Shown: piece by piece, positions 13,930-22,804 of the stretch
How the letters are laid out: each line of letters begins with the position of its first letter
How positions within the stretch are numbered: the first letter of the stretch is position 1
Source of the DNA: Streptomyces musisoli
Lineage (GTDB): Bacteria; Actinomycetota; Actinomycetes; Streptomycetales; Streptomycetaceae
Direction of reading: 5' to 3'
DNA: 64,000 nucleotides
NCBI RefSeq assembly: GCF_016741855.1
Contig: NZ_JAERRH010000003.1
Location: forward strand, 1 to 64,000
Position numbers and translations under genes: made by a program
The notes under the pieces: generated by a model
Seen by the model: the letters and a program-made list of their open reading frames with translations, nothing else
Told to the model about the DNA's origin: nothing
The model's database searches: none

Positions 13930-14306
13930 GAGTTCTCCTTGAGGGTTAAGCCCGAGTGGTACAGAGGGCGGTCCCGCCCGCCCCTGCGACTTGCCGACTG
14001 CGCCGTTGCCGCGGCCGGGCGACTGGGAACGTAACAGCGATGTAAGCGTTGCGAAAGACCTTGCAGAAAAAAAGTGCAAGAGGACACGATGGTTACCCGG
14101 CCGTGACCGGCCGTCGACCGCGTCGCAACCCCGCAGTGAAGGGTGTGAGCGGCGGGGACGACTCTTGTGCAAGACTCTGCAAGCTCTTGCCAGCATGAAA
14201 CCGAGGGAGCGCGATGACGCAGCAACCCACGGCAGGCCGTGCGCCCGTCCGTGCCCGGCGACCGGCCGGTGTGCAAGGGGGGATACGACCGGTACAGTCC
14301 AGTGGC
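13930..14306. promoter_or_regulatory. divergent malE-malR control region
   Basis: This 377-bp gap holds a cluster of TGCAAG/CTTGCA motifs: CTTGCA 14060-14065 and TGCAAG 14075-14080 facing each other across an A-rich spacer, CTTGTGCAAG 14164-14173, CTGCAAG 14177-14183 with CTCTTGCCAG 14184-14193, and TGTGCAAG 14270-14277. Such repeats are known around Streptomyces amylase and malE promoters. A TACAGT box (14293-14298) lies 8 nt before the GTG at 14307 and could drive a leaderless malR message. MalR probably represses both directions. Confidence 0.7.
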
Positions 14307-15341
14307 GTGACCACACGGCTTGCCGACATCGCTGCGCAGGCGGGGGTGAGTGAAGCGACGGTCAGCCGGGTCCTCAACGGGAAGCCGGGCGTCGCCGCCA
14401 CCACCCGCCAGTCCGTGCTCGCCGCACTGGACGTGCTGGGCTACGAGCGCCCGGTACGGCTGCGGCAGCGCAGCGAGGGGCTGGTGGGGCTGATCACGCC
14501 GGAGCTGGAGAACCCGATATTCCCGGCCCTGGCCCAGGTCATCGGCCAGGCGCTGACCCGCCAGGGCTACACGCCGGTGCTCGCCACGCAGACCCCGGGC
14601 GGGTCGACCGAGGACGAGCTGACCGAGATGCTGGTGGACCGCGGGGTCGCGGGGATCATCTACGTCTCCGGACTGCACGCCGACACCACCGCCGACATGC
14701 AGCGCTACGAGCGGCTGCGGGCGCAGGGCGTGCCGTTCGTGCTGGTGGACGGGTTCTCGCCGAAGGTGCAGGCGCCGTTCATCTCCCCCGACGACCGGGC
14801 GGCGATGACGCTCGCGGTGACGCACCTGGCGTCGCTGGGGCACACCCGGATCGGGCTCGCGCTCGGCCCCAGGCGGTTCGTGCCCGTGCAGCGCAAGATC
14901 GAGGGCTTCGTCCGGGCGATGCAGGACCGGTTCGACCTCTCCGCCCAGACCGTCGAGACCGAACTGGTCCAGCACTCGCTGTACACGCTGGAGGGCGGCC
15001 AGGCGGCGGCGACCGCACTGATCGAGCGGGACTGCACGGCCGTGGTCTGCGCCAGCGACATGATGGCGCTGGGCGCGATACGGGCGGCCCGGCAGCGCGG
15101 ACTGGAAGTCCCCCGGGACGTGTCGGTGGTCGGGTTCGACGACTCCCCGCTCATCGCCTTCACCGACCCGCCGCTGACCACGGTCCGCAAGCCGGTCCCG
15201 GCGATGGGGCAGGCGGCGGTGCGCACGCTGCTCGAGGAGATCGGCGGGACGCCGGCGCCGCACAGTGAATTCGTGTTCATGCCGGAGCTGGTGGTGCGCG
15301 GTTCAACCGCTTCGGCACCGAATGTCCTCCGTACGTCGTAG
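14307..15341 (+). CDS. malR: maltose operon repressor MalR (LacI/GalR family)
   Basis: A 344-residue DNA-binding repressor. The N-terminal LacI helix-turn-helix (TRLADIAAQAGVSEATVSRVLNG) starts at residue 3; a periplasmic-binding-type ligand and dimer domain follows (LVGLITPELENPIFPALAQ to the C-terminus). I chose the GTG at 14307 because the family starts right at the helix-turn-helix and a TACAGT box lies 8 nt upstream, suggesting a leaderless transcript. An in-frame ATG at 14214, with GAGGGAG before it, would add 31 Arg/Pro-rich residues and cannot be excluded. It is expected to bind the TGCAAG repeats of the divergent malE promoter and those before the amylase genes. Confidence 0.93.
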   Translation: MTTRLADIAAQAGVSEATVSRVLNGKPGVAATTRQSVLAALDVLGYERPVRLRQRSEGLVGLITPELENPIFPALAQVIGQALTRQGYTPVLATQTPGGSTEDELTEMLVDRGVAGIIYVSGLHADTTADMQRYERLRAQGVPFVLVDGFSPKVQAPFISPDDRAAMTLAVTHLASLGHTRIGLALGPRRFVPVQRKIEGFVRAMQDRFDLSAQTVETELVQHSLYTLEGGQAAATALIERDCTAVVCASDMMALGAIRAARQRGLEVPRDVSVVGFDDSPLIAFTDPPLTTVRKPVPAMGQAAVRTLLEEIGGTPAPHSEFVFMPELVVRGSTASAPNVLRTS

Positions 15342-15409
15342 AAGGTGCGTTACGGACCCAACCTTGGGATGATCGGCCGAAGAAGCCTTTTCTGGCAGAC
15401 TCTGTGCCT

Positions 15410-16273
15410 ATGAGTGACTCGACCGTGACAGAGCCGGAAGGTCGCGAGGAGGTGGCCGTTCCGCAGGCCGTCACGGGCGAGGACGGACGAGGTCCGCTGG
15501 GCCGGCTGCGGCGCCCACGGCGGCCCCGGCTGTGGTTCGAGATCCTTCTGATCGCGGTGAGTTACTGGACGTACTCACTGATCCGCAACGCCGTCCCGGA
15601 GCAGCGGGCCGCGGCACTGCGCAACGCGGACTGGATCTGGCGCGCCGAGCATGCCCTGGGGGTCGGCGTCGAACAGTCGGTCAACCATGCCGTGAACTCG
15701 GTGAATTGGCTCATCATCGGGATGAACTACTACTACGCGACACTGCACTTCGTCATGACGCTCGGCGTGCTGGTGTGGCTGTACCGGTGGCATCCCGGCC
15801 GGTACGCGGCGACCCGGCTGGTGCTGTTCGCGACCACGGGTGTGGCCCTGCTCGGTTACTATCTGTATCCGCTCGCGCCGCCTCGGTTGATGAACGGCGG
15901 GCACTTCGTGGACACCGTGACCGTGCACCACACCTGGGGTTCGATGGCTTCCGGCGACCTCAAGCACATGTCGAACCAGTACGCCGCGATGCCCTCGATG
16001 CACATCGGCTGGTCGCTGTGGTGCGGGCTGACGATCTTCGCGCTGGCGTCGGTGCCGTGGGCACGGGTGCTGGGGCTGCTGTACCCGGCGGCCACCCTCG
16101 CGGTGATCGTTGCCACGGCCAACCACTTCTGGCTGGACGCGGTGGGCGGTGTGCTCTGCCTCGGCTTCGGGTTCGTTCTGGCCCGCGCCTGGTACGGCAG
16201 CCTGCCGTACGCGCTGCCCCGGCTGGTCGCGGTGCCCGCGGCGCGGCCGCTCGGGTCCGCTCAGTCCGCGTAG
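15410..16273 (+). CDS. PAP2-superfamily membrane phosphatase
   Basis: This 287-residue membrane protein has about six helices and the split PAP2 phosphatase signature: PSMHIGWSLW near 196-205 and an ANHFWLDAVGG block near 239. It resembles the inositol-phosphorylceramide-synthase-like branch (PAP2_3), whose members act on lipid phosphates. The substrate cannot be told from sequence. The ATG at 15410 has no Shine-Dalgarno but follows a CAGACT box by 8 nt, so the message may be leaderless; a GTG at 15404 is in frame. The 3' end overlaps the convergent glnE by 13 bp. Confidence 0.8.
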   Translation: MSDSTVTEPEGREEVAVPQAVTGEDGRGPLGRLRRPRRPRLWFEILLIAVSYWTYSLIRNAVPEQRAAALRNADWIWRAEHALGVGVEQSVNHAVNSVNWLIIGMNYYYATLHFVMTLGVLVWLYRWHPGRYAATRLVLFATTGVALLGYYLYPLAPPRLMNGGHFVDTVTVHHTWGSMASGDLKHMSNQYAAMPSMHIGWSLWCGLTIFALASVPWARVLGLLYPAATLAVIVATANHFWLDAVGGVLCLGFGFVLARAWYGSLPYALPRLVAVPAARPLGSAQSA

Positions 16274-19200
16274 AACAGCTCCTCCACGACCGTGCGCGCC
16301 CTGCGTGCGGTACGGCGGTAGGCGTCCAGCATGTCCCCGGCGTGCCCGGCGCCGTGGCCCAGGTAGCGGCCGACGGCGGCCAGCTCGCGCGGCTCGGTGG
16401 GAAAGGTGTCCCCGGCCCGGCCGCGGACCAGCATGACCGCGTTGCGCACCCGGGTGGCCAGCACCCACGCCTCGTCCAGGATGTCGGCGTCCTCGGCGGA
16501 CAGCAGCCCTGCCTCGCGGGCGGCGGCCAGGGCCCGGCGGGTACGCGTGGTGCGCAGGCCGGGCTCGCGGTGGGCGTGGCGGAGCTGGAGCAGCTGGACG
16601 GTCCACTCGACGTCGGACAGGCCGCCGGGGCCGAGCTTGGTGTGCAGCTTGGGGTCGGCGCCGCGCGGCAGCCGCTCGGCCTCCATCCGGGCCTTCAGCC
16701 GGCGGATCTCGCGGACCGACTCGTCCGTGAGACCGTGGGCGGGATACCGCAGCGGGTCGATCAGCTCGGTGAAGCGCCGGCCGAGGTCCTGGTCGCCGGC
16801 GACGTGCTCGGCCCGCAGCAGCGCCTGCGACTCCCAGACCAGGGACCAGCGGCGGTAGTACGCCTCGTACGACTTCAGGGTGCGCACCAGCGGGCCCGAC
16901 TTGCCCTCCGGGCGCAGGCCGGCGTCGATGAGCAGCGGCGGGTCGGCGCTGGGCAGCTGGAGCAGGCGGCGCATCTCGGCGACGACCTTGTTGGCGGCGG
17001 CTGACGCCTCGTGCTCGTCCACGCCGTCCTGGGGCTCGTGCACGAACAGCACGTCGGCGTCCGAGCCGTAGCCCAGTTCGTGTCCGCCGAAGCGGCCCAT
17101 CCCGATGATCGCGAACCGGGTGGGCAGCGTGTTGCCCCAGCCGTCCCGGACGACCGCGCGCAGGGTGCCGGCGAGGGTGGCCTTGGTGAGGTCGGAGACG
17201 GCCGCGCCGACCCGGTCCACCAGGGCCCCCTGGTCGGCCTCGGCGGGGCTGGTCTCGGTGCCGTAGGACCCGACGATGTCGGCGGCGGCGGTGCGGAACA
17301 GTTCGCGGCGGCGGACACCACGGGCCGCGGTGACGCCCTGCGCGGCGTTCTCCGCCCTTCCCACGGCCGCCAGGATCTCCTGCTCCAGCTGGGCGCGGTC
17401 GCGGGGGGCGAGGCCACCGCCGACGGCCACCGGGCCCGCACCGGTGCCGTCGCCGAGGAGGGCGACCGCCTCGGGGGCGCGCATCAGCAGGTCGGGGGCG
17501 AGGCGGCCCGCCGACAGGACGCGGGCCAGGTTCTCCGCCGCCGCGCCCTCGTCGCGCAGCAGGCGCAGGTACCAGGGGGTCTTGCCGAGCGCGTCGGAGA
17601 CCTTGCGGAAGTTCAGCAGGCCGGCGTCCGGGTCGGCGGAGTCGGCGAACCAGCCGAGGAGGACCGGGAGGAGGGTGCGCTGGATGGCCGCCTTGCGGGT
17701 CACGCCGGAGGCCAGGGCCTCCAGGTGGCGCAGGGCGGCGGCCGGGTCGGCGTAGCCGAGCGCCACGAGGCGTTCACGGGCCGCGTCGGGGCGCAGGCGG
17801 GCCTCGCCCGGGGCGAGTTGGGCGACGGCGTCGAGCAGCGGACGGTAGAAGAGCTTCTCGTGCAGCCGGCGTACGACCCCGGTGTGGCGCCGCCACTCGC
17901 GGTTCAGTTCGGCCGCCGGGTCGGTGCGCAGGCCCAGGGAGCGGCCGAGGCGGCGGCGGTCCGCCTCCGCCTCGGGGACGAGGTGGGTGCGGCGCAGGCG
18001 GTACAGCTGGATGCGGTGCTCCATGGAGCGCAGGAAGCGGTACGCCTCCTCCAGGCGGGCGGCGTCCTCGCGGCCGACGTAGCCGCCGGCGGCGAGGGCC
18101 TGGAGGGCGTCCAGGGTGGTGCCGCTGCGCAGGGCCGGGTCGGTCCTGCCGTGCACCAGCTGGAGGAGCTGGACCGCGAACTCGACGTCGCGCAGGCCGC
18201 CGGGGCCCAGTTTGAGTTCGCGTTCCAGCTCGGCCACGGGGATGTTCTCGACCACGCGGCGGCGCATCTTCTGGACGTCCGCGACGAAGTTCTCGCGGTC
18301 GGCCGCCTTCCAGACCAGGGGTTCGAGCGCGTCGATGTACGCCCGGCCGAGTTCCGCGTCGCCCGCCACCGGGCGGGCCTTGAGGAGGGCCTGGAACTCC
18401 CAGGTCTTCGCCCAGCGTTGGTAGTAGGCGACGTGGCTGCTGAGGGTGCGGACGAGGGGGCCGTTGCGGCCCTCGGGGCGGAGGTTGGCGTCCACCGGCC
18501 AGATGGAGCCCTCGACGGTCGTCTCGGAGCAGATCCGCATCAGGTGGGAGGCGAGTTTCGTCGCGGAGCCCAGGGCCTTGGGCTCGGGGACGCCTTCGGC
18601 CGGCTCCGCCACGAAGATCACGTCCACGTCCGAGACGTAGTTCAGCTCGTGGCCGCCGCACTTGCCCATCGCGATCACCGCGAGGCGGCAGGCGGCGGCG
18701 TCCGCGGGGGCGGCGCGTTCGGCGAGGGCCAGGGCGGTACGGAGGGTGGCGGTGGCCAGGTCGGCGAGTTCCGCGGCGGTCTCGGCGACGTCCGTGGTGC
18801 CGCAGACGTCGCGGGCGGCGATGGAGAGCAGGCAGCGGCGGTAGGCGACACGGAGGGAGACCGGGTCGGTGGCCGCGGCCAGGCCGTGTTCGAACTCCGC
18901 GAGGCCCGGGTGGAGGTCGTGCGGCTCGTACATGACCAGGACCTGCCAGTCGCTGGGGTGGCGGGTCAGGTGGTCGGCGAGGGCGGCGGAGGCGCCGAGG
19001 ATGCCGAGGAGGCGGTCCCGGAGGGGCTTGGCCGCGATGAGGGTGTCCAGCAGTTCGCGGTGGGCGGTGGGGCCGTCCTGGGCCTCCAGGAGGCGGGCCA
19101 GGCCGTGCAGCGCCAGGTCGGGGTCGGCGGTGGCGCCGAGGGCTTCCAGGAGGACCGGGTCGTCGCGGACGGGCGCCAGTTCGGGGCCGTCGAGGAGGCG

Positions 19201-19275
19201 TTCGGCGGCGGAGGGGTCCGTGAAGCCGTGTCGCAGCAGACGGGTGAAGGTACTGCTCCTGCGCCCCGGCGTCAT
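16261..19275 (-). CDS. glnE: bifunctional glutamine synthetase adenylyltransferase/deadenylase GlnE
   Basis: GlnE adds AMP to, and removes it from, dodecameric glutamine synthetase according to nitrogen status. At 1004 residues the length is right for actinobacterial GlnE. Both nucleotidyltransferase halves show the signature: GKCGGHELNYVSDVDVIF (N-terminal, deadenylylase-type) and GRFGGHELGYGSDADVLF (C-terminal, adenylyltransferase-type), each followed by a GlnD-PII helical domain. The open frame runs on through an upstream tandem repeat to 20004, but MTPGRRSSTFTRLLRHGF from the ATG at 19275 is the family start. Its 5' leader grades into the 57-bp repeat array. Confidence 0.95.
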   Translation of the reverse strand: MTPGRRSSTFTRLLRHGFTDPSAAERLLDGPELAPVRDDPVLLEALGATADPDLALHGLARLLEAQDGPTAHRELLDTLIAAKPLRDRLLGILGASAALADHLTRHPSDWQVLVMYEPHDLHPGLAEFEHGLAAATDPVSLRVAYRRCLLSIAARDVCGTTDVAETAAELADLATATLRTALALAERAAPADAAACRLAVIAMGKCGGHELNYVSDVDVIFVAEPAEGVPEPKALGSATKLASHLMRICSETTVEGSIWPVDANLRPEGRNGPLVRTLSSHVAYYQRWAKTWEFQALLKARPVAGDAELGRAYIDALEPLVWKAADRENFVADVQKMRRRVVENIPVAELERELKLGPGGLRDVEFAVQLLQLVHGRTDPALRSGTTLDALQALAAGGYVGREDAARLEEAYRFLRSMEHRIQLYRLRRTHLVPEAEADRRRLGRSLGLRTDPAAELNREWRRHTGVVRRLHEKLFYRPLLDAVAQLAPGEARLRPDAARERLVALGYADPAAALRHLEALASGVTRKAAIQRTLLPVLLGWFADSADPDAGLLNFRKVSDALGKTPWYLRLLRDEGAAAENLARVLSAGRLAPDLLMRAPEAVALLGDGTGAGPVAVGGGLAPRDRAQLEQEILAAVGRAENAAQGVTAARGVRRRELFRTAAADIVGSYGTETSPAEADQGALVDRVGAAVSDLTKATLAGTLRAVVRDGWGNTLPTRFAIIGMGRFGGHELGYGSDADVLFVHEPQDGVDEHEASAAANKVVAEMRRLLQLPSADPPLLIDAGLRPEGKSGPLVRTLKSYEAYYRRWSLVWESQALLRAEHVAGDQDLGRRFTELIDPLRYPAHGLTDESVREIRRLKARMEAERLPRGADPKLHTKLGPGGLSDVEWTVQLLQLRHAHREPGLRTTRTRRALAAAREAGLLSAEDADILDEAWVLATRVRNAVMLVRGRAGDTFPTEPRELAAVGRYLGHGAGHAGDMLDAYRRTARRARTVVEELFYAD

Positions 19276-19316
19276 CTCCGTGGCCTCCCCTCGGGTGCGG
19301 GTGTCCTGGCCAGAGC

Positions 19317-19545
19317 CTAACCGGAGGGGGCGGGCGGGGCTTCGTCCACGGGTCCGGGGGTCCTGCCCAGAGCCTGACCGGAGGCGGCGGGCGGGGCTTC
19401 GTCCACGGGTCCGGGGGTCCTGCCCAGAACCTGACCGGAGGCGGCGGGCGGGGCTTCGTCCACGGGTCCGGGGGTCCTGCCCAGAGCCTGACCGGAGGGG
19501 GCGGGCGGGGCTTCGTCCACGGGTGCGGGGGTCCTGCGCGGAGCG
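19317..19545. repeat. 57-bp tandem repeat, four copies
   Basis: Four near-identical 57-bp units follow one another (TTCGTCCACGGGT recurs at 19341, 19398, 19455 and 19512), and a decayed fifth unit runs into the glnE leader. The unit is 19 codons long, so the minus strand reads as a repeating peptide rich in GRTPGPVDEAPP within an 88-codon ORF (19583 to 19317). No good ribosome site precedes that ORF, so I treat it as a repeat rather than a gene. Confidence 0.85.
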
Positions 19546-19607
19546 CGGCCGGAGGGGCGGAGACGCCCCGGCACGTCTTCCATCCCGCCGTACGGGCCTG
19601 CCGTCCC

Positions 19608-20498
19608 TCAGGTCCGGTCGGGCTCCCGCTCGGCCGGCCTCGGGTGCGGGAGCGTGCTGCCCAGCAGGGTCCGCATGGTCTCGGCCGCCCGCGGTGCCGC
19701 GTCGCCGCAGCAGTTGTTGAAGAGGACGTGTACCTCGTCCGTGGCCGCCGCGAGGGCCCGGATGCGGGGCAGCCACGCCCTCAGCTCCGGCTCGGTGTAG
19801 GTGTGGCGGAAGCGGTCCTCCTTGCCGCCCGTGCCCCAGTGCGGGCTGCGGCCGTGGAAGCGGACCACCGAGAGGTGCGCGGTGGTGGCCGGTGCGTTCC
19901 CGGGCATGGACCTCGGCAGGCCCTGGGCCGTGTCGACGGCCACCGCCGTGGCGTTCAGGTCCCTGAGGAACGCGGTCGTACGGGCGGCCCGGTCGGGGTG
20001 CCACCAGGCGGGGTCGCGGAACTCCACGGCGAACGGCCAGTCGTGGGCGCGCTCCCGGGCGGCGCGGAGGAACGCCTCGGCCTCCGGGCCGGGGGCGAGG
20101 GAGGGCGGGTACTGGAAGAGGAGGGTGCCCAGACGGCCGGCGTCACGCAGGGGGGTCAGCGCCGCGGCGAAGCGGGTCCAGATCTCGGTGCGCAGGGCCT
20201 CGTCCCGGCGGTGACCGCGCAGGTCCGGGGGGAGCGCGGACGGGCGGGTGGGGTGGCCGGTGAGGAGGGAGAACGCCTTGACGTCGAAGCGGAAACCGGG
20301 GGGTGTGCGCTCCGCCCAGAGCGTGGTGGTGCGGGGGCCCGGCAGGGCGTAGTACGGGGAGTCCGCTTCCACCACGGGGAAGTGGGCCGCGTAGTGGCGC
20401 AGGCGTTTCTCGGGGTCCCGGCGGCCGGGTGGGTACCAGCCGCTGCCGAGCAGTGCCGGGTCGGTCCAGCCGCATGTGCCGATGAGGATGTCCGCCAT
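19608..20498 (-). CDS. DUF72 family protein
   Basis: This 296-residue protein resembles the DUF72 (YecE-like) family, a TIM-barrel-shaped group of unknown activity. Family features include the N-terminal IGTCGWTDP motif, the FPVVEADSPYYALP block, FRFDVKAFSLLTGH and the late VHVLFNNCCGDAAPRAAETM segment, which matches the NNH/NN signature region. The start is the ATG at 20498, with no clear ribosome site. It is divergent from the secreted phosphoesterase. No function is proposed. Confidence 0.85.
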   Translation of the reverse strand: MADILIGTCGWTDPALLGSGWYPPGRRDPEKRLRHYAAHFPVVEADSPYYALPGPRTTTLWAERTPPGFRFDVKAFSLLTGHPTRPSALPPDLRGHRRDEALRTEIWTRFAAALTPLRDAGRLGTLLFQYPPSLAPGPEAEAFLRAARERAHDWPFAVEFRDPAWWHPDRAARTTAFLRDLNATAVAVDTAQGLPRSMPGNAPATTAHLSVVRFHGRSPHWGTGGKEDRFRHTYTEPELRAWLPRIRALAAATDEVHVLFNNCCGDAAPRAAETMRTLLGSTLPHPRPAEREPDRT

Positions 20499-20625
20499 GG
20501 GGGCGGGGGTACCCGCCGTTCATCCGGTCTTCACCCTCGGGGTTGGTCACCGTGGGCCGCGGGCATATTGGCGTGCGCATGCTCTGTCCGCACCGCCAGC
20601 CGTCCATCCACAACCGGAGGTTGAT

Positions 20626-21513
20626 GTGTCCGGCAGTTCCGTGTACCGCCGTGCCCGTACCGTCGTCGCGGCCGCGGCGGCCCTCGCCGCGGCCGCGGTC
20701 GGGGTGTGGACCGGGGTCGGTGAGGGGTCCGCGCACGCCGCGGGCGCCGTGCCCAGCCCGGACCACGTGGTCGTCGTCGTCTTCGAGAACCATGCGTACA
20801 GCCAGGTCATCGGCTCCTCCAGCGCGCCCTACATCAACTCGCTGAAGGCGGGAGGCGCCAACCTCTCCCAGTCGTACGCCGAGACCCACCCGAGCCAGCC
20901 CAACTACTTCGCACTGTTCTCCGGTTCGACGCAGGGCATCACCGACGACAGCTGCTACACCCCGGGCTTCTCGTCGGCGCCCAACCTCGCCTCCGAGCAG
21001 ATCGCCGCCGGCCGCAGCTGGGCCAGCTACAACGAGACCCTGCCGACCCAGGGGTCCACGACCTGCAGCAGCGGCAAGTACGCGCGCAAGCACAACCCCT
21101 GGTTCGGCTTCAGCAACGTGCCGACGTCGAGCGCCAAGACCTTCGCGCAGTTCCCGACGGACTACTCGACGCTGCCGCAGCTGTCGTTCGTGGTGCCGAA
21201 CCTGTGCAGTGACATGCACGACTGCTCGGTGTCCAGCGGTGACACCTGGCTGAAGAACAACCTGGGCGCCTACGCGACGTGGGCCAAGACCCACAACAGC
21301 CTGCTCGTCGTGACGTTCGACGAGGACAACCGGCTGAGCGGGAACCGGATCCCGACCGTGTTCTACGGGCAGCCCGTCACCCCCGGGGCCGACTCGGCGA
21401 CCACGTACAACCACTACGACCTGCTGCGCACCCTGGAGGACACCCAGGGCCTGACCACGCACGCGGGCAACGCGGCCGCCGCCAAGGACATCACCGGCAT
21501 CTGGGCGTCCTGA
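20626..21513 (+). CDS. secreted phosphoesterase (acid phosphatase/phospholipase C-like)
   Basis: This 295-residue exported protein has a signal peptide (YRRARTVV, Ala-rich core, AHA). The mature part starts with DHVVVVVFENHAYSQVIG, the metal-binding opening of the phosphoesterase family PF04185. SQPNYFALFSG and VVTFDEDN supply further active-site residues typical of acid phosphatases and phospholipases C. It should release phosphate outside the cell. The start is the GTG at 20626 with GGAGG 5 nt before it. An MFS transporter gene begins 1 bp after its stop, followed by a TolB-like gene, so the three form an operon. Confidence 0.88.
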   Translation: MSGSSVYRRARTVVAAAAALAAAAVGVWTGVGEGSAHAAGAVPSPDHVVVVVFENHAYSQVIGSSSAPYINSLKAGGANLSQSYAETHPSQPNYFALFSGSTQGITDDSCYTPGFSSAPNLASEQIAAGRSWASYNETLPTQGSTTCSSGKYARKHNPWFGFSNVPTSSAKTFAQFPTDYSTLPQLSFVVPNLCSDMHDCSVSSGDTWLKNNLGAYATWAKTHNSLLVVTFDEDNRLSGNRIPTVFYGQPVTPGADSATTYNHYDLLRTLEDTQGLTTHAGNAAAAKDITGIWAS

Positions 21514-21514
21514 C

Positions 21515-22804
21515 GTGTACGTAGCGGACAGCCGCACCAGCACGTCCGCTCATGGTGCCGCCCGGTCCCCCGCCGGGCGGCGCCGTGCCGCGGTCGCGCC
21601 GACCGTGGTCGCGCTGGGGACGGTGAGTCTGGTCACCGACGTCTCGTCGGAGATGGTGACGGCGGTGCTGCCGCTGTACCTGGTGACCGGGCTCGGCCTC
21701 TCCCCGCTGGGCTTCGGACTGCTGGACGGCATCTACAACGGTTTCTCGGCGCTCGTACGCCTGGTGGGCGGGCACTTCGCCGACCGGGGCGGCGGCCGGC
21801 ACAAGTGGGTCGCCGGGCTGGGCTACGGCATCTCGGCCGTGTGCAAGCCGCTGCTGCTGACGGCGCATGCGCTGACCCCGATCGGGTTCGTGCTCGCCGC
21901 CGACCGGACCGGCAAGGGGCTGCGGACGGCTCCGCGTGACGCGCTGATCTCGCTGTCCAGCACGCCGGAGACGCGGGGGCGGGCCTTCGGGGTGCACCGG
22001 GCGATGGACACGGCCGGGGCCCTGTTCGGGCCGCTGGTGGCGTTCTGGATCCTGCGGGCCACCGTGGACGGCTACGACGCGGTGTTCACCGTCAGCTTCT
22101 GCGTGGCCGTGCTCGGCGTCCTGGTGCTGGTCCTGTTCGTACCGGGCGGGCGCGGCGGCGCGGCACCGGCCGAACCGCCGACGGTCCGAGCGGCCCTCAC
22201 CCTGCTGCGCGGCCGGGACCTGCGCCGGATCACCGTCTGCGCGCTGCTGCTGGGCCTCGCCACGGTCAGCGACTCCTTCGTCTACCTGCTGCTCCAGCGC
22301 CGCCTCGGCGTCCCCGACCGCTGGTTCGCGCTGCTGCCCCTGGGCACGGCCGCCACGTTCCTGCTGCTGGCGGTGCCCCTCGGCCGGCTCGCGGACCGGG
22401 TGGGCCGGTGGACGGTGTTCCTGGCCGGCCACGGCGCCCTGCTCCTCGCCTACCTCCTGCTGCTCACCTCCTGGCACGGCACGGGCCTGCCGTACCTCGT
22501 CCTCGCCCTGCACGGCGCCTTCTACGCGGCGACCGACGGGGTGCTGATGGCGGCGGCGTCGGACAGCGTGCCCGAGACGCTGCGCTCGTCGGGGCTGGCC
22601 GTCGTGCAGACCGGGCAGGCGCTGACCCGGTTCGCCTGCTCGCTGCTGTTCGGCGCGGCCTGGACGATGTGGGGCGACCGGGCGGCGCTGGCCGGGGCGG
22701 CGGGGGCGCTGGCCGTCTGCGCCGCGTTCGCCCGCACGCTGCGCCCGCAAGGACCCAAGGGGCCGCAGGGAACGAAGGAGACGAAGGGGACGGTGACCGC
22801 ATGA
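21515..22804 (+). CDS. MFS transporter
   Basis: This 429-residue membrane protein has about 12 hydrophobic segments. The major-facilitator loop signature is visible as ADRGGGRHKWVAGLGYG after helix 2 and repeated as GRLADRVGRWTVF in the second half. The segment DRTGKGLRTAPRDALIS is typical of a small MFS group found next to beta-propeller or TolB-like proteins. Substrate unknown. Translation starts at the GTG at 21515, right after the phosphoesterase stop, and the stop overlaps the next gene's ATG (ATGA), so the three products are translationally coupled. Confidence 0.85.
   Translation: MYVADSRTSTSAHGAARSPAGRRRAAVAPTVVALGTVSLVTDVSSEMVTAVLPLYLVTGLGLSPLGFGLLDGIYNGFSALVRLVGGHFADRGGGRHKWVAGLGYGISAVCKPLLLTAHALTPIGFVLAADRTGKGLRTAPRDALISLSSTPETRGRAFGVHRAMDTAGALFGPLVAFWILRATVDGYDAVFTVSFCVAVLGVLVLVLFVPGGRGGAAPAEPPTVRAALTLLRGRDLRRITVCALLLGLATVSDSFVYLLLQRRLGVPDRWFALLPLGTAATFLLLAVPLGRLADRVGRWTVFLAGHGALLLAYLLLLTSWHGTGLPYLVLALHGAFYAATDGVLMAAASDSVPETLRSSGLAVVQTGQALTRFACSLLFGAAWTMWGDRAALAGAAGALAVCAAFARTLRPQGPKGPQGTKETKGTVTA

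Noticed and set aside
17011..19320. 769-codon open frame antisense to glnE
   Set aside because: Shadow frame over a conserved enzyme; low-complexity translation.
19276..20004. N-terminal extension of glnE through the 57-bp repeats
   Set aside because: The extension is low-complexity repeat peptide and overlaps the DUF72 gene. The family start is at 19275.
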